From assembly GCA_026413225.1 (NCBI GenBank), contig CM048552.1:140009053-140073052 (forward strand): a stretch of DNA of 64,000 nucleotides. Reading direction: 5' to 3'. Both the position numbers and the translations under genes were made by a program. A model generated the notes under the pieces. The model made no database searches. It was not told the DNA's origin and saw only the letters and a list, made by a program, of their open reading frames with translations. Of this stretch, positions 12,901-22,870 are shown piece after piece. Source of the stretch: Otis tarda (lineage: Eukaryota > Chordata > Aves > Otidiformes > Otididae). Every line of letters starts with the position of its first letter. Position 1 is the first letter of the stretch.

Positions 12901-15009
12901 ATGTTAAACTGGATAACAAAAGGGAAAATTCATTTGGTTTCCATCCTTAACAGAGATATTTTATGAACCGCTAGACTATTCTTTAGCTTGTGTTTGGTAC
13001 TTAACAAAAGTCTGTCCGAATTACTATCAGGGCACTAAAATAACAAATTATCCTATGTTTATATTTTTGCATAGATAGAGTATTTTTTAAAATAAAATTA
13101 TATTTTTAATCTGATTTTTTTTTCTCAAAGCCATGATCCAACTTTTATTTTTAACAAAAAGATTGAAATTTCCATTACTTCTTCTGTTTCATTCAGAATT
13201 TAAAATTCTAATTGCATTTTAGAAACATTGTAATCTGATATTATTACAGATATTATTACAGTTTAAGTATTTGTTATGTTAAACTAGTTTTACCTTTAGG
13301 AGGTAAAAAGGTGTTTGTAATTAAGCATTTGCTTCACAATTGCCTCATGGTTTGCTTTCATATCAGAAGTTTACAAGATGTAGTCATAAAAAAAGTGGAT
13401 GAATTGAAATAAGGAAGTAATTATGGAGTGTCTGAGCTAGCGCTTCCCTGGATGTCAGTGTGAAAGACACCTTTAACTACCTTAGTTCCTCTTAAAATAT
13501 TTTATTCACAAAATCATTTACATTCCAATGTATTAGATTACACTGTCACTACCTTAATGCAGGTTTACCTGCATTGTTTGTTCACTTTCGTTGTAAATCA
13601 CTCAAACAATTATTTTTCTTTAATTTCCCTTGGGAAGCTGCTGCATGGTCTAATAGATCTGCGTGTTAGCAAATGTTTCCTCATTCAGTCTTAATTTTAC
13701 TTTCTCATTTTGTCTGATTACACCCAATTATACTTCCATATATCAACTTTAACAACTCTGCTCGTTTCTTGCGTATAACCTATCAATACATTGAAATAGC
13801 TTTATAAAATTTGTTTGTTTGGTCATCATGTAGCTGGAGTAGATATTGTAAAATCTTTTCTTAACTTTGTTTCTTAAATCACTGAAACAGTTAAGATCAT
13901 TTTTTTTTTTCCGCTGGCAGCCTTTTTAACTCTTAAAATAAATTTAAAGAGAGTCAAATGCTCAAAATAGAAAAAAAAAATTGAAGTTCTGTTTTCTATA
14001 TTTCAAAACTTTCTGATTAAAAAACCATGACATCTGAAGAAATAATTTAATGTGTTATATTCTATTGGCTTTCCTGATCACATATCTGAGCTTTCTTGAC
14101 TATCTTTATACAGTGTCAGAAAATGCATTTCCATTCATTTTCCCACAATAAATTATGCCTAGCTTGCTTTTTATTTTCTTTTTATCATCATACTAGCTTA
14201 CTCTGGTCCAGACCTTTAATTAAAAAAAAAAGCCCAAAACTTAAAAATTACCTTACTTTGTGGAAAGACCTATACAAATTTATTAATCTGAAAAATTACA
14301 TCAAAACCAATTTTTAGATGACTTTAAGATACTGATCATGTTAAGATAGTTGAAGTATTTACATTCTTCTGAATATGCTTTCATTTTTCTTCCTTGCATC
14401 TGAGACAGAAGGATATTTTACTAAAAAGACAGAAGGATATTTTATTTTCTGTACTTATTTTCTATGTTCCTACTATGCGCCACACCCTACTCTGCAGTAT
14501 CCTCAAGTGAGTATTACAAACACATAGTCTGGCTTTAGGACAAAACTGAGGTTGTTATTACCTTTTCTTTGTGCCGGAGGAGGAAAAACTTCAAGCAAAC
14601 ATTTGCTCTTTCACAGACTGAATGAATTTTCCATTTTGTCGTATCATGCAGCAAGTGAAACTCCCAGGCTCAGGGAAGGCAGATGTGGAAGGTGTGGGAG
14701 AATTTTCCTTGGAAACCAAGAGTTTCTCGATTAGGTAAAGCCATGTCAGAGCAGGAGGACAGCAAGGTACTCTAAAGCAGTAAGGCCTCATGGGAAGCTG
14801 GTACTATCAGAGATGCTGCAGAGTGTCACGACATGCTAAGGGAATATCATCTATGACGTGAGACAGATGGGAAATGTAAGCCACTTCTAACTGGCATCTG
14901 AAGATCAAGTTGCCTATTGCAGGGTATTTCACATGGCACTAGACATCTGAGCATAGGCAACCGAATAGATCCTCCATTCTATAACAAGGACGTGCTCATG
15001 TAGGTATCT
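9906..15009. other. AT-rich unique DNA, no gene seen
   Basis: About 5 kb without a recognised element. It holds several poly-A/T runs (for example 10298-10311 and 12416-12425). The frame of 90 codons at 10477-10749 and that of 74 codons at 12683-12907 have no family resemblance. A more GC-rich patch at 14560-14980 shows no exon-like structure I can support. Confidence 0.5.
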
Positions 15010-16558
15010 ACAGGTTGCAGAAGGCAAGAGCAGAGACGGGGAGAATGAAGAACCTCCCACTGTTGCAGAAGAGCAGGTTCAGGAACATCTAAAGAACCTG
15101 AAGGTGCACAAGTCCTTGCGACCTGATGAGATCGCATTTGTGAGTCCTGAGGGAACTGGCAGATAAAATTGCCAAGCTGCTGGCCATTGTATTTGAGAAG
15201 TCCTGGCAGTCTAGTGAGGTTCTCAGTGACTGGAAGAGGAGTAACATAACCCTCATTTTTAAAAAGGGGAACAAGGAAGACCCCAGCAACTACAGGCTGG
15301 TCAGCCTCACCTCTGTGCCTGGCAAGGTCATGGAGCAGATTCTCCTGGAAATCATGCTAAGGCACATGGAGAGCAAGGAGGTGGTTGGTGATAGCCAACA
15401 TGGCTTCACCAAGGGCAGATTGTGCCTGACTAATTTGGTGGCATTCTTTTATGAGATTACAGCATTGGTGGAAAAGGGATGAGCAACAGACATCATCTAC
15501 CTGGACTTGTGCAAAGCTTTTGACACTGCCCCACACAACATCCTTCTCTCTAAACTGGAGAGACATGGGTTTGATGGAAGGACTAGTCAGTGGATAAGGA
15601 GTTGGCTGGATGGTCGCACTCAGAGAGTGATGATCAATGATGTGACAGATTGTACCCTCAACAAGTTAGCTGACGACACCAAGCTGTGTGGTGCGGGCGA
15701 TACGCTGGAGGGAAGGAATGCCGTCCAGAGAGACCTTGATAGGCTGGAGAGATGGGCCTGTGCAAACCTCATGAAGTTCAACCAGGCCAAGTGCAAGATC
15801 CTGCACATGGGTCAGGGCATCCCAGGCACAAATATAGGCTGGGTGGAGAATGGATTGAGAGCAGCCCTGAGGAGAAGGACTTGGGAGTGCTGGTGGATGA
15901 GAAGCTCAACATGAGGTGACAGTGCACACTTGCAGCCGAGAAAGCCAACCACATCCTGGGCTGCATCAAGAGGAGCATGGTCAGCAGGTTGAGGGAGGTG
16001 ATTCCTCCCCTTTGCTCCGCTCTGGTGAGACCTCACCCCGAGTACTGTGTCCAGTTCTGGAGCCCCCAACATAAGAATGACATGGACCAGTTGGAGTAAG
16101 TCCAGAGGAGGGTTGCAAAGATGATCAGAGGGCTGGAGCACCTCTCCTATGAAGACAGAGTGGGGCTGTTCAGCCTGGAGAAGAGAAGGTTCTGGGGAGA
16201 CGTTAAAGCGGCCTTCCAATACTTAAAGGGGCCTACAGGAAAGATCAAGAGAAACTCTGAAACTCTGAGAACTCAGGGGCCTGTTGCAATAGGATGAGGG
16301 GTAATGGTGTTAAAATAAAGGGAGTTAGATTCAGCTTCGATATCAAGAATAAATTGTTTACACTGAGAGTGGTAGAACACTGGAACAGAGTGCCCAGATA
16401 GGTGGTTGATGCCCCATCCCTGGAAACATTTAAGGCCGGGTTGGATGGGGCTCTGAGCAACCTGATCTAGTTGAAGATGTCCCTGCTTCTTACAGGGGGA
16501 TTGGACTAGAGGGCCTTCAAAGGTCCCTTCCAACCCTAAATATTCTATGATTCTATGA
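15010..16558 (+). mobile_element. 5'-truncated CR1 LINE, plus strand, with internal deletion
   Basis: Sequence from about 15012 matches CR1 ORF2 starting in the linker before the reverse transcriptase (homologous to VEGANRDCEDEE in the neighbouring minus copy) and runs to a CR1 3' UTR with ATTCTATGATTCTATGA tail at 16542-16558. Relative to the copies at 16.6 and 47.5 kb it lacks about 100 bp around 15640-15648, exactly the stretch coding for motif B ([10 protein letters not shown]) and the following NIFV strand. The motif C codons just downstream still read LADD (15666-15677). The frame is interrupted elsewhere as well. Its tail faces the tail of the next CR1 copy, only 34 bp away. Confidence 0.92.
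15090..16468 (+). pseudogene. Broken CR1 ORF2 (RT and tail domain)
   Basis: The longest open piece is 135 codons (15507-15914): [20 protein letters not shown] (motif A region) runs into [18 protein letters not shown] (motif C) with motif B missing between them. Further pieces in other frames correspond to the thumb/tail region, including matches to [18 protein letters not shown] at about 16020-16080 and to the [20 protein letters not shown] block at about 16370-16430. A deletion across the palm and several frame changes make it a pseudogene. Antisense frames over the same interval are shadows. Confidence 0.88.
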
Positions 16559-16592
16559 TGCTACAGTGCAGATATCTGAACTTGTCTTAATT

Positions 16593-18397
16593 AGAATCAT
16601 AGAATCATAGAATGGTAAGAGTTGGAAGGGACCTTCAAAGGTCATCTAGTCCAACCCCCCTGCAAGAAGCAGGGACATCTCCAACCAGATCAAGTTGCTC
16701 AGAGCCTCATCCAACATGGCCTTGAACGTTTCCAGGGATGGGGCATCCACCACCTCTCTGGGCAACCTGTTCCAGTATTCCACCACCCTCACTGTAAAAA
16801 ATTTCTTCCTAATATCCAACCTAAATCTACCTCCCTCTATTTTAAAATCATTACTTCTTGTCCTATCGCAACAGGCCCTACTGAACAGCCTCTCCCCATC
16901 TTTCTTGTAGGCCCCCTTGAGGTACTGGAAGACCACTACAAGGTCTCCCCGGAGCCTCCTCTTCTCCAGGCTGAACAGCCCCAACTCTCTCAGCCTATCC
17001 TCATAGGAAATGTGCTCCAGCCCTTTTATCATCTTTGTGGCCCTCCTCTGGACCTTCTCCAACTGGTCCATGTCCTTCTTGTGTTGGGGGCTCCAGAACT
17101 GGACACAATACTCCAGGTGGGGTCTCACCAGGGCAGAGTAAAGGGGCAGAATCACCTCCCTCGACCTGGTGGCCACGCTTCTCTTGATGCAACCCAGGAT
17201 GCGGTTGGCCTTCTGGGCCACAAGGGTGCATTGCCAGCTCATGTTGAGCCTCTCGTCCACCAGCACTCCCAAGTCCTTCTCCTCAGGGCTGCTCTCAATC
17301 CATTCCCTGCCCAGCCTGTATTTATGCCTGGGATTGCCCTGACCCAGGTGCAGGACCTTGCACTTGGCCTGGCTGAACTTCATGAGGTTGGCACGGGCCC
17401 ACCTCTCCAGCCTGTCAAGGTCCCTCTGGATGGCATCCCTCCCTTCCAGCATGTCAACGGCACCACACAGCTTGGTGTCATTGGCGAACTTGCTGAGGGT
17501 GCACTCTATCCCACTGTCCATGTCACTGACAAAGATGTTGAGCAGGGCTGGGCCCAACACGGATCCCTGAGGGACACCATTCATGACGGGTCTCCACATG
17601 GACATTGAGCCGTTGACCACCACTCTCTGAGTGCGGCCATCCAGCCAATTCCTTATCCATCGAGTGGTCCGTCCATCAAATCCATGCCTCTCTAGTTTAG
17701 AGAGAAGGATGTCATGCTGGACAGTGTCAAATGCTTTGCACAAGTCCAGGTAGATGACATCCGTTGCTCGTCCCTTGTCCACCGATGCTGTTACCCCGTC
17801 ATAGAAGGCCACCAAATTGGTCAGGCACGATCTGCCCTTGGTGAAGCCATGTTGGCTGTCACCAACCACCTCCTTGCTCTCCATGTGCCTTAGCATGGTT
17901 TCCAGGGGGATCTGCTCCATGCAGATTCTGCTCTCGTGCTTCTTGCCAGGCACAGAGGTGAGGCTGACCGGCCTGTAGTTGTCTGGGTCCTCCTTGTTTC
18001 CTTTTTTAAAAACTGGGGTTATGTTCCCTCTCTTCCAGTCACCAGGGACCTCACCAGACCACCACTTCTCAAATACGATAGCCAGTGGCTTGGCAACTTC
18101 ATCCGCCAGTTCCCTCAGGACCCGCGGATGGATCTCATCGGGTCCCATGGACTTGTGCACCTTTAAGTTCCTCAGATGATCCCGAACCTGCTATTCGAAT
18201 ACAGTGGGCGGTTCTTCATCCTCGCAGTCCCTATTTGCGCCTTCTACAGCTTGGGTGGTGAGACAAGAGCCCTTATCAGTGAAGACTGAGGCAAAAAAGT
18301 CATTGAGAACCTCAGCCTTCTCCATGTCCCGGGTAACCAGGACATGGGTTTCCTTCTGGAGAGGGCCTACATTTTCCTTGGACTTTCTTTCTTCTTT
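16593..18397 (-). mobile_element. 5'-truncated CR1 LINE, best-preserved copy
   Basis: The 3' tail lies at 16593-16616 (AGAATCATAGAATCATAG on the plus strand), the conserved 3' UTR at 16617-16645, and ORF2 reads upstream on the minus strand to about 18397, where similarity to CR1 stops in the EN-RT linker (residues ERKSKENVGPLQ). About 1.8 kb of an expected 4-5 kb remains. It is one of the younger CR1 copies here: a 504-codon frame is still open. The 5' break point lies almost at the same ORF2 position as in the copy at 47.5-49.9 kb. Confidence 0.95.
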
Positions 18398-18427
18398 TAG
18401 AATTTGACTCTCATTCAAGGGGAACAA
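16646..18427 (-). pseudogene. CR1 ORF2 fragment: reverse transcriptase and C-terminal domain
   Basis: A 504-codon frame (18160-16646) continues in the same frame from an upstream 78-codon stretch (18427-18191), separated by one in-frame TAG at 18191-18193 and a region without ATG. In the 504-residue frame: the RT entry motif ([20 protein letters not shown], residues 42-61), motif [10 protein letters not shown] with Asp139, motif [11 protein letters not shown] (195-204), motif C FANDTKL (225-231), then the tail region with [17 protein letters not shown] and the C-terminus EALSNLI followed by read-through into the 3' UTR. Motif C has Asn for the first catalytic Asp, so the enzyme would be inactive. 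A 6-residue insertion relative to the 49-kb copy follows VPGK. The normal function is target-primed reverse transcription of CR1 RNA. Confidence 0.92.
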
Positions 18428-20719
18428 TTTAGTTACCTTAAAAATAAAGGTCTCTGTTTCATCTGTTTCAAAGTTTCAGAACCTCATCTCCACTTGCTGA
18501 TGCAAAGCAATGCAGGTGTAGGATCATATCTGCCAGCACAATGCAGATGCTGGAATAATTTGGGCTACCTTAAAAGGCAGGGATGCCTGTGCATAGGAGT
18601 GAATAAAAACCTGGATATTCTGGTTAGTCAGTGGAGAGCAGCAGTAACCCGAGCTATTCAATGGAGAGAAACTAAATCATGTAAGGCTCATTTCATATTT
18701 GTTTCTCGTTATGACTTCTGGATGAAATTAATTATGTGCTAGAAGTACCTATTTCTCTTCTTTTAACTATAAATACATTCTGAATGACCAGGTTAGCTCT
18801 ACGTATGTCACAGTACAGATGTCTGTATTTGTCACAGGAATTCCAAGTGTCTTTACATGATAGATTGCAGGAATACGTAAACAACTTCTTCAAGCTGTGC
18901 ATTAGCCCGTTAAAATATCTAAATTGTATAGTCAGCAAGCACAATCTAATAAAGCCCTTGAAAGTTAAGACATATTAGTTAAGTTTCAGTGACATATTAA
19001 CACTCAACTTCTGTTTCAGCACTGCCAGGTGTACAGCCAGTTCAGGAACTTAAGTGCTCATCAAACTGAAATATAATGCAAATTTAATGCAAATCTATAT
19101 CACTAATTCAAGTCAGTTTAAGACAGCTCTAATGCTTTTGCTGTTGTGTAGAAACATGTACAAAGTTATAAAATTGATTACTGCCCAGATTGACAAGTAG
19201 AATTTTATTGCTTAATTCTAAATGTCTTGTATCATTTGAGATAGGAGTTGTGAGATCTCCTTGGGTTAAAAGACATGACACAGGAGGCCTGCTGCAGTCT
19301 TGTCTTCTATTAAATTGATGGAAGTTAGGTGTTATACTCAAGGGAATTTTCTCAAAAAGTACTAGTTGCTGATGTTCAGGCTACTGGTTTGGTTTATGTG
19401 GTTCATGTGTCTAAGCCGTCAAGAGCTGTGTCTGCTGCATATAAATTATAGCAGATTAATCCATTCCTTTATTTGTGCATTGAAAAAATGAAGCTCTCAC
19501 AGCTATGTATGTTAAGTGAGAAAATATATTCATTCAAGTAATTCAAGGTAGTCTTGTAGTCTATTCAACGGATTATTTTCTTAAACGACTATTAATTCCA
19601 ATATTTTCTGTGTAACCTATGGCTGAAAAAAAAGTCATTGTGATTAAGTAAAGGAAAGTGAATAATAGGGAATAATCAGCACAACAGAAAAAAAAAAAAG
19701 AAGAAAAAATGTAAAAGGGAAAAAAGAGCATTTGGGCACTATTAGTCATTCAGCACAATATTAATTCAAGGGAAATTTTAAGGCTGGGTAACAATTAGTA
19801 TAGTATTAGCTGTAAGGTCAATTATTTTTTAGCAGAAGAGGAAAAGAAGACATGACACTGATGTGAAGCACTATATTATGACTATGAAATTGGCATGGTT
19901 CAAGCTATCAAGGGAACTCTCAAGTAAAGATTGTCATTTTATTACATTGTTGCCTATGATCTTTCAGATATTTGTACAAATGTAATATAGGATCTAAAGG
20001 AAATCAGGATCGTTCCGGAGTAGCAGGTAGAGGCTAGACAGGATATCTTGCATCCAAAATGGCAATACATACCTCTATTTAGGAGTCTGAATCCTATTCT
20101 TCAGGCAGAGTTTGGTCCAAGATTAAGATAAAGATTTAGATATAAATGAGTTAATTGCATGAAATTTAGAGTGTACGTTCAACTGTAAATGTGAGTAATA
20201 CAAATAAAATATAAATTACGCTGCCGTTACACCCTTAACAAACTAGGTCTTGATTTAGTCACCTTACCACAAGCATCCTGTGCCTTTTAAGATGTCTCTT
20301 TTTTTGGCTTACAGGTGCTGTTCAAGAATGGCTTAGATATTCTGTTGCACCTTACTTCTCTGTCATATCTGCCACATAACACAGATCCTGTGCATATACT
20401 AGAGAATCTCACAGGACACCATATGCCTCTGATTAGCAAGTGAATCAAATTACCAGGTTAAATTCTTCATGGATTCCAGACAGTAGTTCAGCTAACTGCA
20501 GAAAACTATTGATCATTTGAAATCTGCTCATCTGGAAGAGCATAGTCGAACCTCTCTCCTATCTCTCAGGCTCATATAGATGGTTTGGATACTCTGTAAT
20601 GCTGAAATGGCACCGAATGTGTTAGGGCTGCACGGAGGGCAGAGCTTAAGCTAACATGGAAAACTGTTGGATATGACCTGAGAAACTGCCGGCTGTGACA
20701 GATGACCATGTAACAAGTG
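18398..20719. other. AT-rich unique DNA, no gene seen
   Basis: About 2.3 kb without a supported element. The frame of 112 codons at 18404-18742 begins inside or against the CR1 end and has no recognisable similarity. A poly-A/G-rich patch lies at 19685-19725. Confidence 0.5.
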
Positions 20720-21067
20720 GCAAAAATTACGGTTCTGTATGTAAATACCTGAAGGGAGGGTGTAAAGAAGATGAATCCAGGCTCATTTCAGTGGTGCCCA
20801 CTGACAGGACCAGAGGCAATGGGCACAAACTGAAGCACAGGAGGATCCCTCTGAACATTAGGAAACACTTTTTCACTGTGAAGGTGATTGAGCACTTGAA
20901 CAAGTTGTCCAGAGAAGTTGTAGAGTCTCCATCCTTGGAGATGTTCAAAAGCCATCTGGGCATGGCCTTGGACAATCAGCTCTAGGTGACCATATTTGAA
21001 TGGGAAGATTGGATCAGATGAGCTCCTGAGGTCCCTTCCAACCTCAGCCATTCCATAATTCTAAGAT
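20690..21067 (+). mobile_element. CR1 LINE 3' fragment, divergent subfamily
   Basis: A 96-codon frame (20695-20985) codes for the CR1 tail domain: Y-L-K-G-G-C-K-E-D-E, then TDRTRGNGHKLKHRRIPLN, then RKHFFTVKVIEHLNKLSRE and a C-terminus in SPSLEMFKSHLG. It is followed by the 3' UTR (GAGGTCCCTTCCAACCTCAG) and a decayed tail ATTCCATAATTCTAAGATAG. Residue choices (HRRIPLN; MALDNQL in place of EALSNLI) show that it belongs to a different CR1 subfamily from the 16.6- and 47.5-kb copies. Only the last ~370 bp of the element are present. Confidence 0.9.
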
Positions 21068-21070
21068 AGT

Positions 21071-21134
21071 ATCATGAGGAATGGGCTGGATTTCACAAGA
21101 ATATCATGAGGAATGGGCTGGATTTCACAAGAAT
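21071..21134. repeat. Perfect 32-bp tandem duplication
   Basis: The 32-bp unit beginning ATCATGAGGAATGGGCTGGA at 21071-21102 is repeated without a mismatch at 21103-21134. It sits immediately downstream of a CR1 3' tail. Perfect identity suggests a recent replication-slippage duplication, or a small polymorphic minisatellite. Confidence 0.95.
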
Positions 21135-21263
21135 TTAAGGGGGAAATGACCAAATTTGGTAGGATGTCAATAATATCATACAAAGCCAAACTTGCCAAGC
21201 TGATGGTATAAAAAATATCAATCTGTGAATAGATGTAAGAAAATTGTAACTGAAGGCAAAAAT

Positions 21264-21402
21264 CATAGAATCATAGAATGGTTAGGGTTGGAAGGGACCT
21301 TTAAAGGCCGTTTAGTCCAATGCCCCCTGCAAGGAGCAGGGACATCTTCAACTAGATCAGGTTCCTCAGAGCCTCATTCAACCTGGTCTTGAATGTTTCC
21401 AT
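21264..21402 (-). mobile_element. Very short CR1 3' stub
   Basis: About 140 bp carry the CR1 tail (plus-strand AATCATAGAATCATAGAATG), the 3' UTR (GGTTGGAAGGGACC, GCAAGGAGCAGGGACATC) and the last codons of ORF2 (complement of CTCAGAGCCTCATTCAACCT), ending at about 21402. It is an extreme 5' truncation. The 70-codon frame that starts at its edge (21389-21601) is chance. Confidence 0.92.
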
Positions 21403-21745
21403 GTTATTAGGACTTGTTGTTTATTTTGAAGGATACCAGAATGCAGAAAGAGAAGGACAAAGTCACAAAAAAAAGAGGCTAAGCAGTGGGAAAGGAGATA
21501 ATGAATTACCCAAATCATGTGGTCAGTGCTGTTCAGAGTTGGCAGCCATGTGTTTGATCACTATATCAAACCAGTACAATAAACCACTCTTCTTTTTCTA
21601 ACCATACTTCATATGTCAAACATAGTCAGGACAGAGTGCAGGTGACTGGGTCCTTTCCCTATCTAGCAGGAAAACATCTGGACAAATGGATCGAGCACGG
21701 TTTGGAACTGTTCTGGGATAATTTTCAGATTTTTGGTCTGTGATT

Positions 21746-21806
21746 GCTGCTTGGGAGTAGGCTGTATTGGTCATTAGGTCATTGGGTGGTGAGAAATAGC
21801 TTTGTA

Positions 21807-21845
<39 letters not shown>

Positions 21846-21966
21846 ATTATCTTTTCCTTTGCTATCTCAGTAAGCTGTCTTTATCTCAACCTATGAGTTT
21901 TGTTCTCATTTCTCTTCCCCATCCCCTGAGGAGGATGTGCGAGCTGCTGTGTGGTACTCAATTGCT
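21746..21966 (+). mobile_element. LTR-C fragment (3' part of an avian ERV LTR)
   Basis: The stretch reads like the R/U5 end of the common avian LTR represented in full at 22103-22673: TGGTCATTAGGTCATTGGGTGGTGAG-type sequence, an ATT microsatellite, then CTGTCTTTATCTCAACC and the T/C-rich block leading to GCTGCTGTGTGGT. Orientation is plus. The 5' part is not recognisable and no TG...CA end can be fixed. The family attribution rests on memory of avian LTRs and on the partial match to the neighbouring copy (shared CTTTRTCTCAACC and TGTGTGG blocks). Confidence 0.6.
21807..21845. repeat. (ATT)n microsatellite
   Basis: About 12 uninterrupted ATT units. It lies inside the LTR-C fragment, in a position where avian LTRs of this type often carry an ATT-rich run, so it is probably expanded from LTR sequence. 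Confidence 0.95.
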
Positions 21967-22102
21967 GAATATTTTATCTTCTTTAGCTCTATTATGTTAA
22001 GAATATAATTTTAAATATAAGTTGCTCTTTTATGGATGATGAAAAGGAACAGATTCTCTGTCACAGAGTATAAGAATTATGTTGGGTTTTTTTTTTTTCC
22101 CC

Positions 22103-22673
22103 TGTACTGGTTTTGGCTGGGACAGAGTTAATTTTCTTCATAGCGATTTGTGACTAAAACAGTGTTGATAACACAGGGATGTTATAGTTATTGCTAAGTA
22201 GTGCTTACATAGCATCAAGGCCTTTTCTACTTTTCATGCAGCCCCACCAGCGAGGAGGCTGGGGGTTCACAATAAGATGGAAGGGGACACAGCTGGGACA
22301 GCTGATCCCAAGTTATCAAAGGGATATTCCAGACCATATGACATTTTACTCAGCAATAAAAGCTGGGGGAAGAAGGAGAAAGGAGGGATATTCAGAGTTA
22401 CGGTGTTTGTCTTCCCAAGTAACTGTTACATGTGATGGATCCCTGCTTTCCTGGAGATGGTCGAACACCTGCCTGGCAAAGGGAAGCAGAGAAGGAATTC
22501 CTTATTTAACTTTGTTTCCACATGCAGCTTTTGCTTTACCTATCAAATTGTCTTTGTCTCAACCCACAAATTCTCTCAGTTTTACCCTTTCAATTCTCTT
22601 TCCCATCCCACTGTAGGGGTGTAAGGAAGTGACTGTGTGGGTCTAAACTGCCAGCCGGGGTTAAATCATGACA
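22103..22673 (+). mobile_element. ERV LTR, family LTR-C
   Basis: A 571-bp segment begins TGTACTGGTTTTGGCTGGGA and ends AAATCATGACA, giving TG...CA ends. The opening block is typical of a very common avian ERV LTR. An AATAAA/TATA-like motif lies at 22355-22360 and a U5 block CTTTGTCTCAACCCAC near 22550. Immediately downstream comes a primer-binding-site remnant, so this is a 5' LTR of a provirus whose coding part is gone from this place, not a solo LTR. The 141-codon frame at 22191-22616 is incidental. It is broken and moderately old. Confidence 0.85.
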
Positions 22674-22870
22674 GCCCTTTTTGGTGCCCAGTGTGGGGCC
22701 TGATATGTTTATGATAAGAACAGATTTTATTGCAGTGTGCTAGGCCAAATTTATAGCCGATATAGCTGTTTAGCTACTAATTGTCAGGCTTTTGTGCTTG
22801 CCATGGGGTTTGCTTACCTTACTGTATATTAGATCTATTTCAATCTCATAATTACTCCCTTCTGTGAATT
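22674..22870 (+). mobile_element. Retroviral leader remnant after LTR-C, with primer-binding site
   Basis: Eight bases after the LTR end, 22682-22699 reads TGGTGCCCAGTGTGGGGC. This matches the general pattern of a lysine-tRNA primer-binding site at most positions. The next ~170 bp resemble leader rather than flanking DNA but contain no gag frame. The right border is uncertain. No pol, env or second LTR follows, so the provirus is grossly deleted. Confidence 0.55.
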
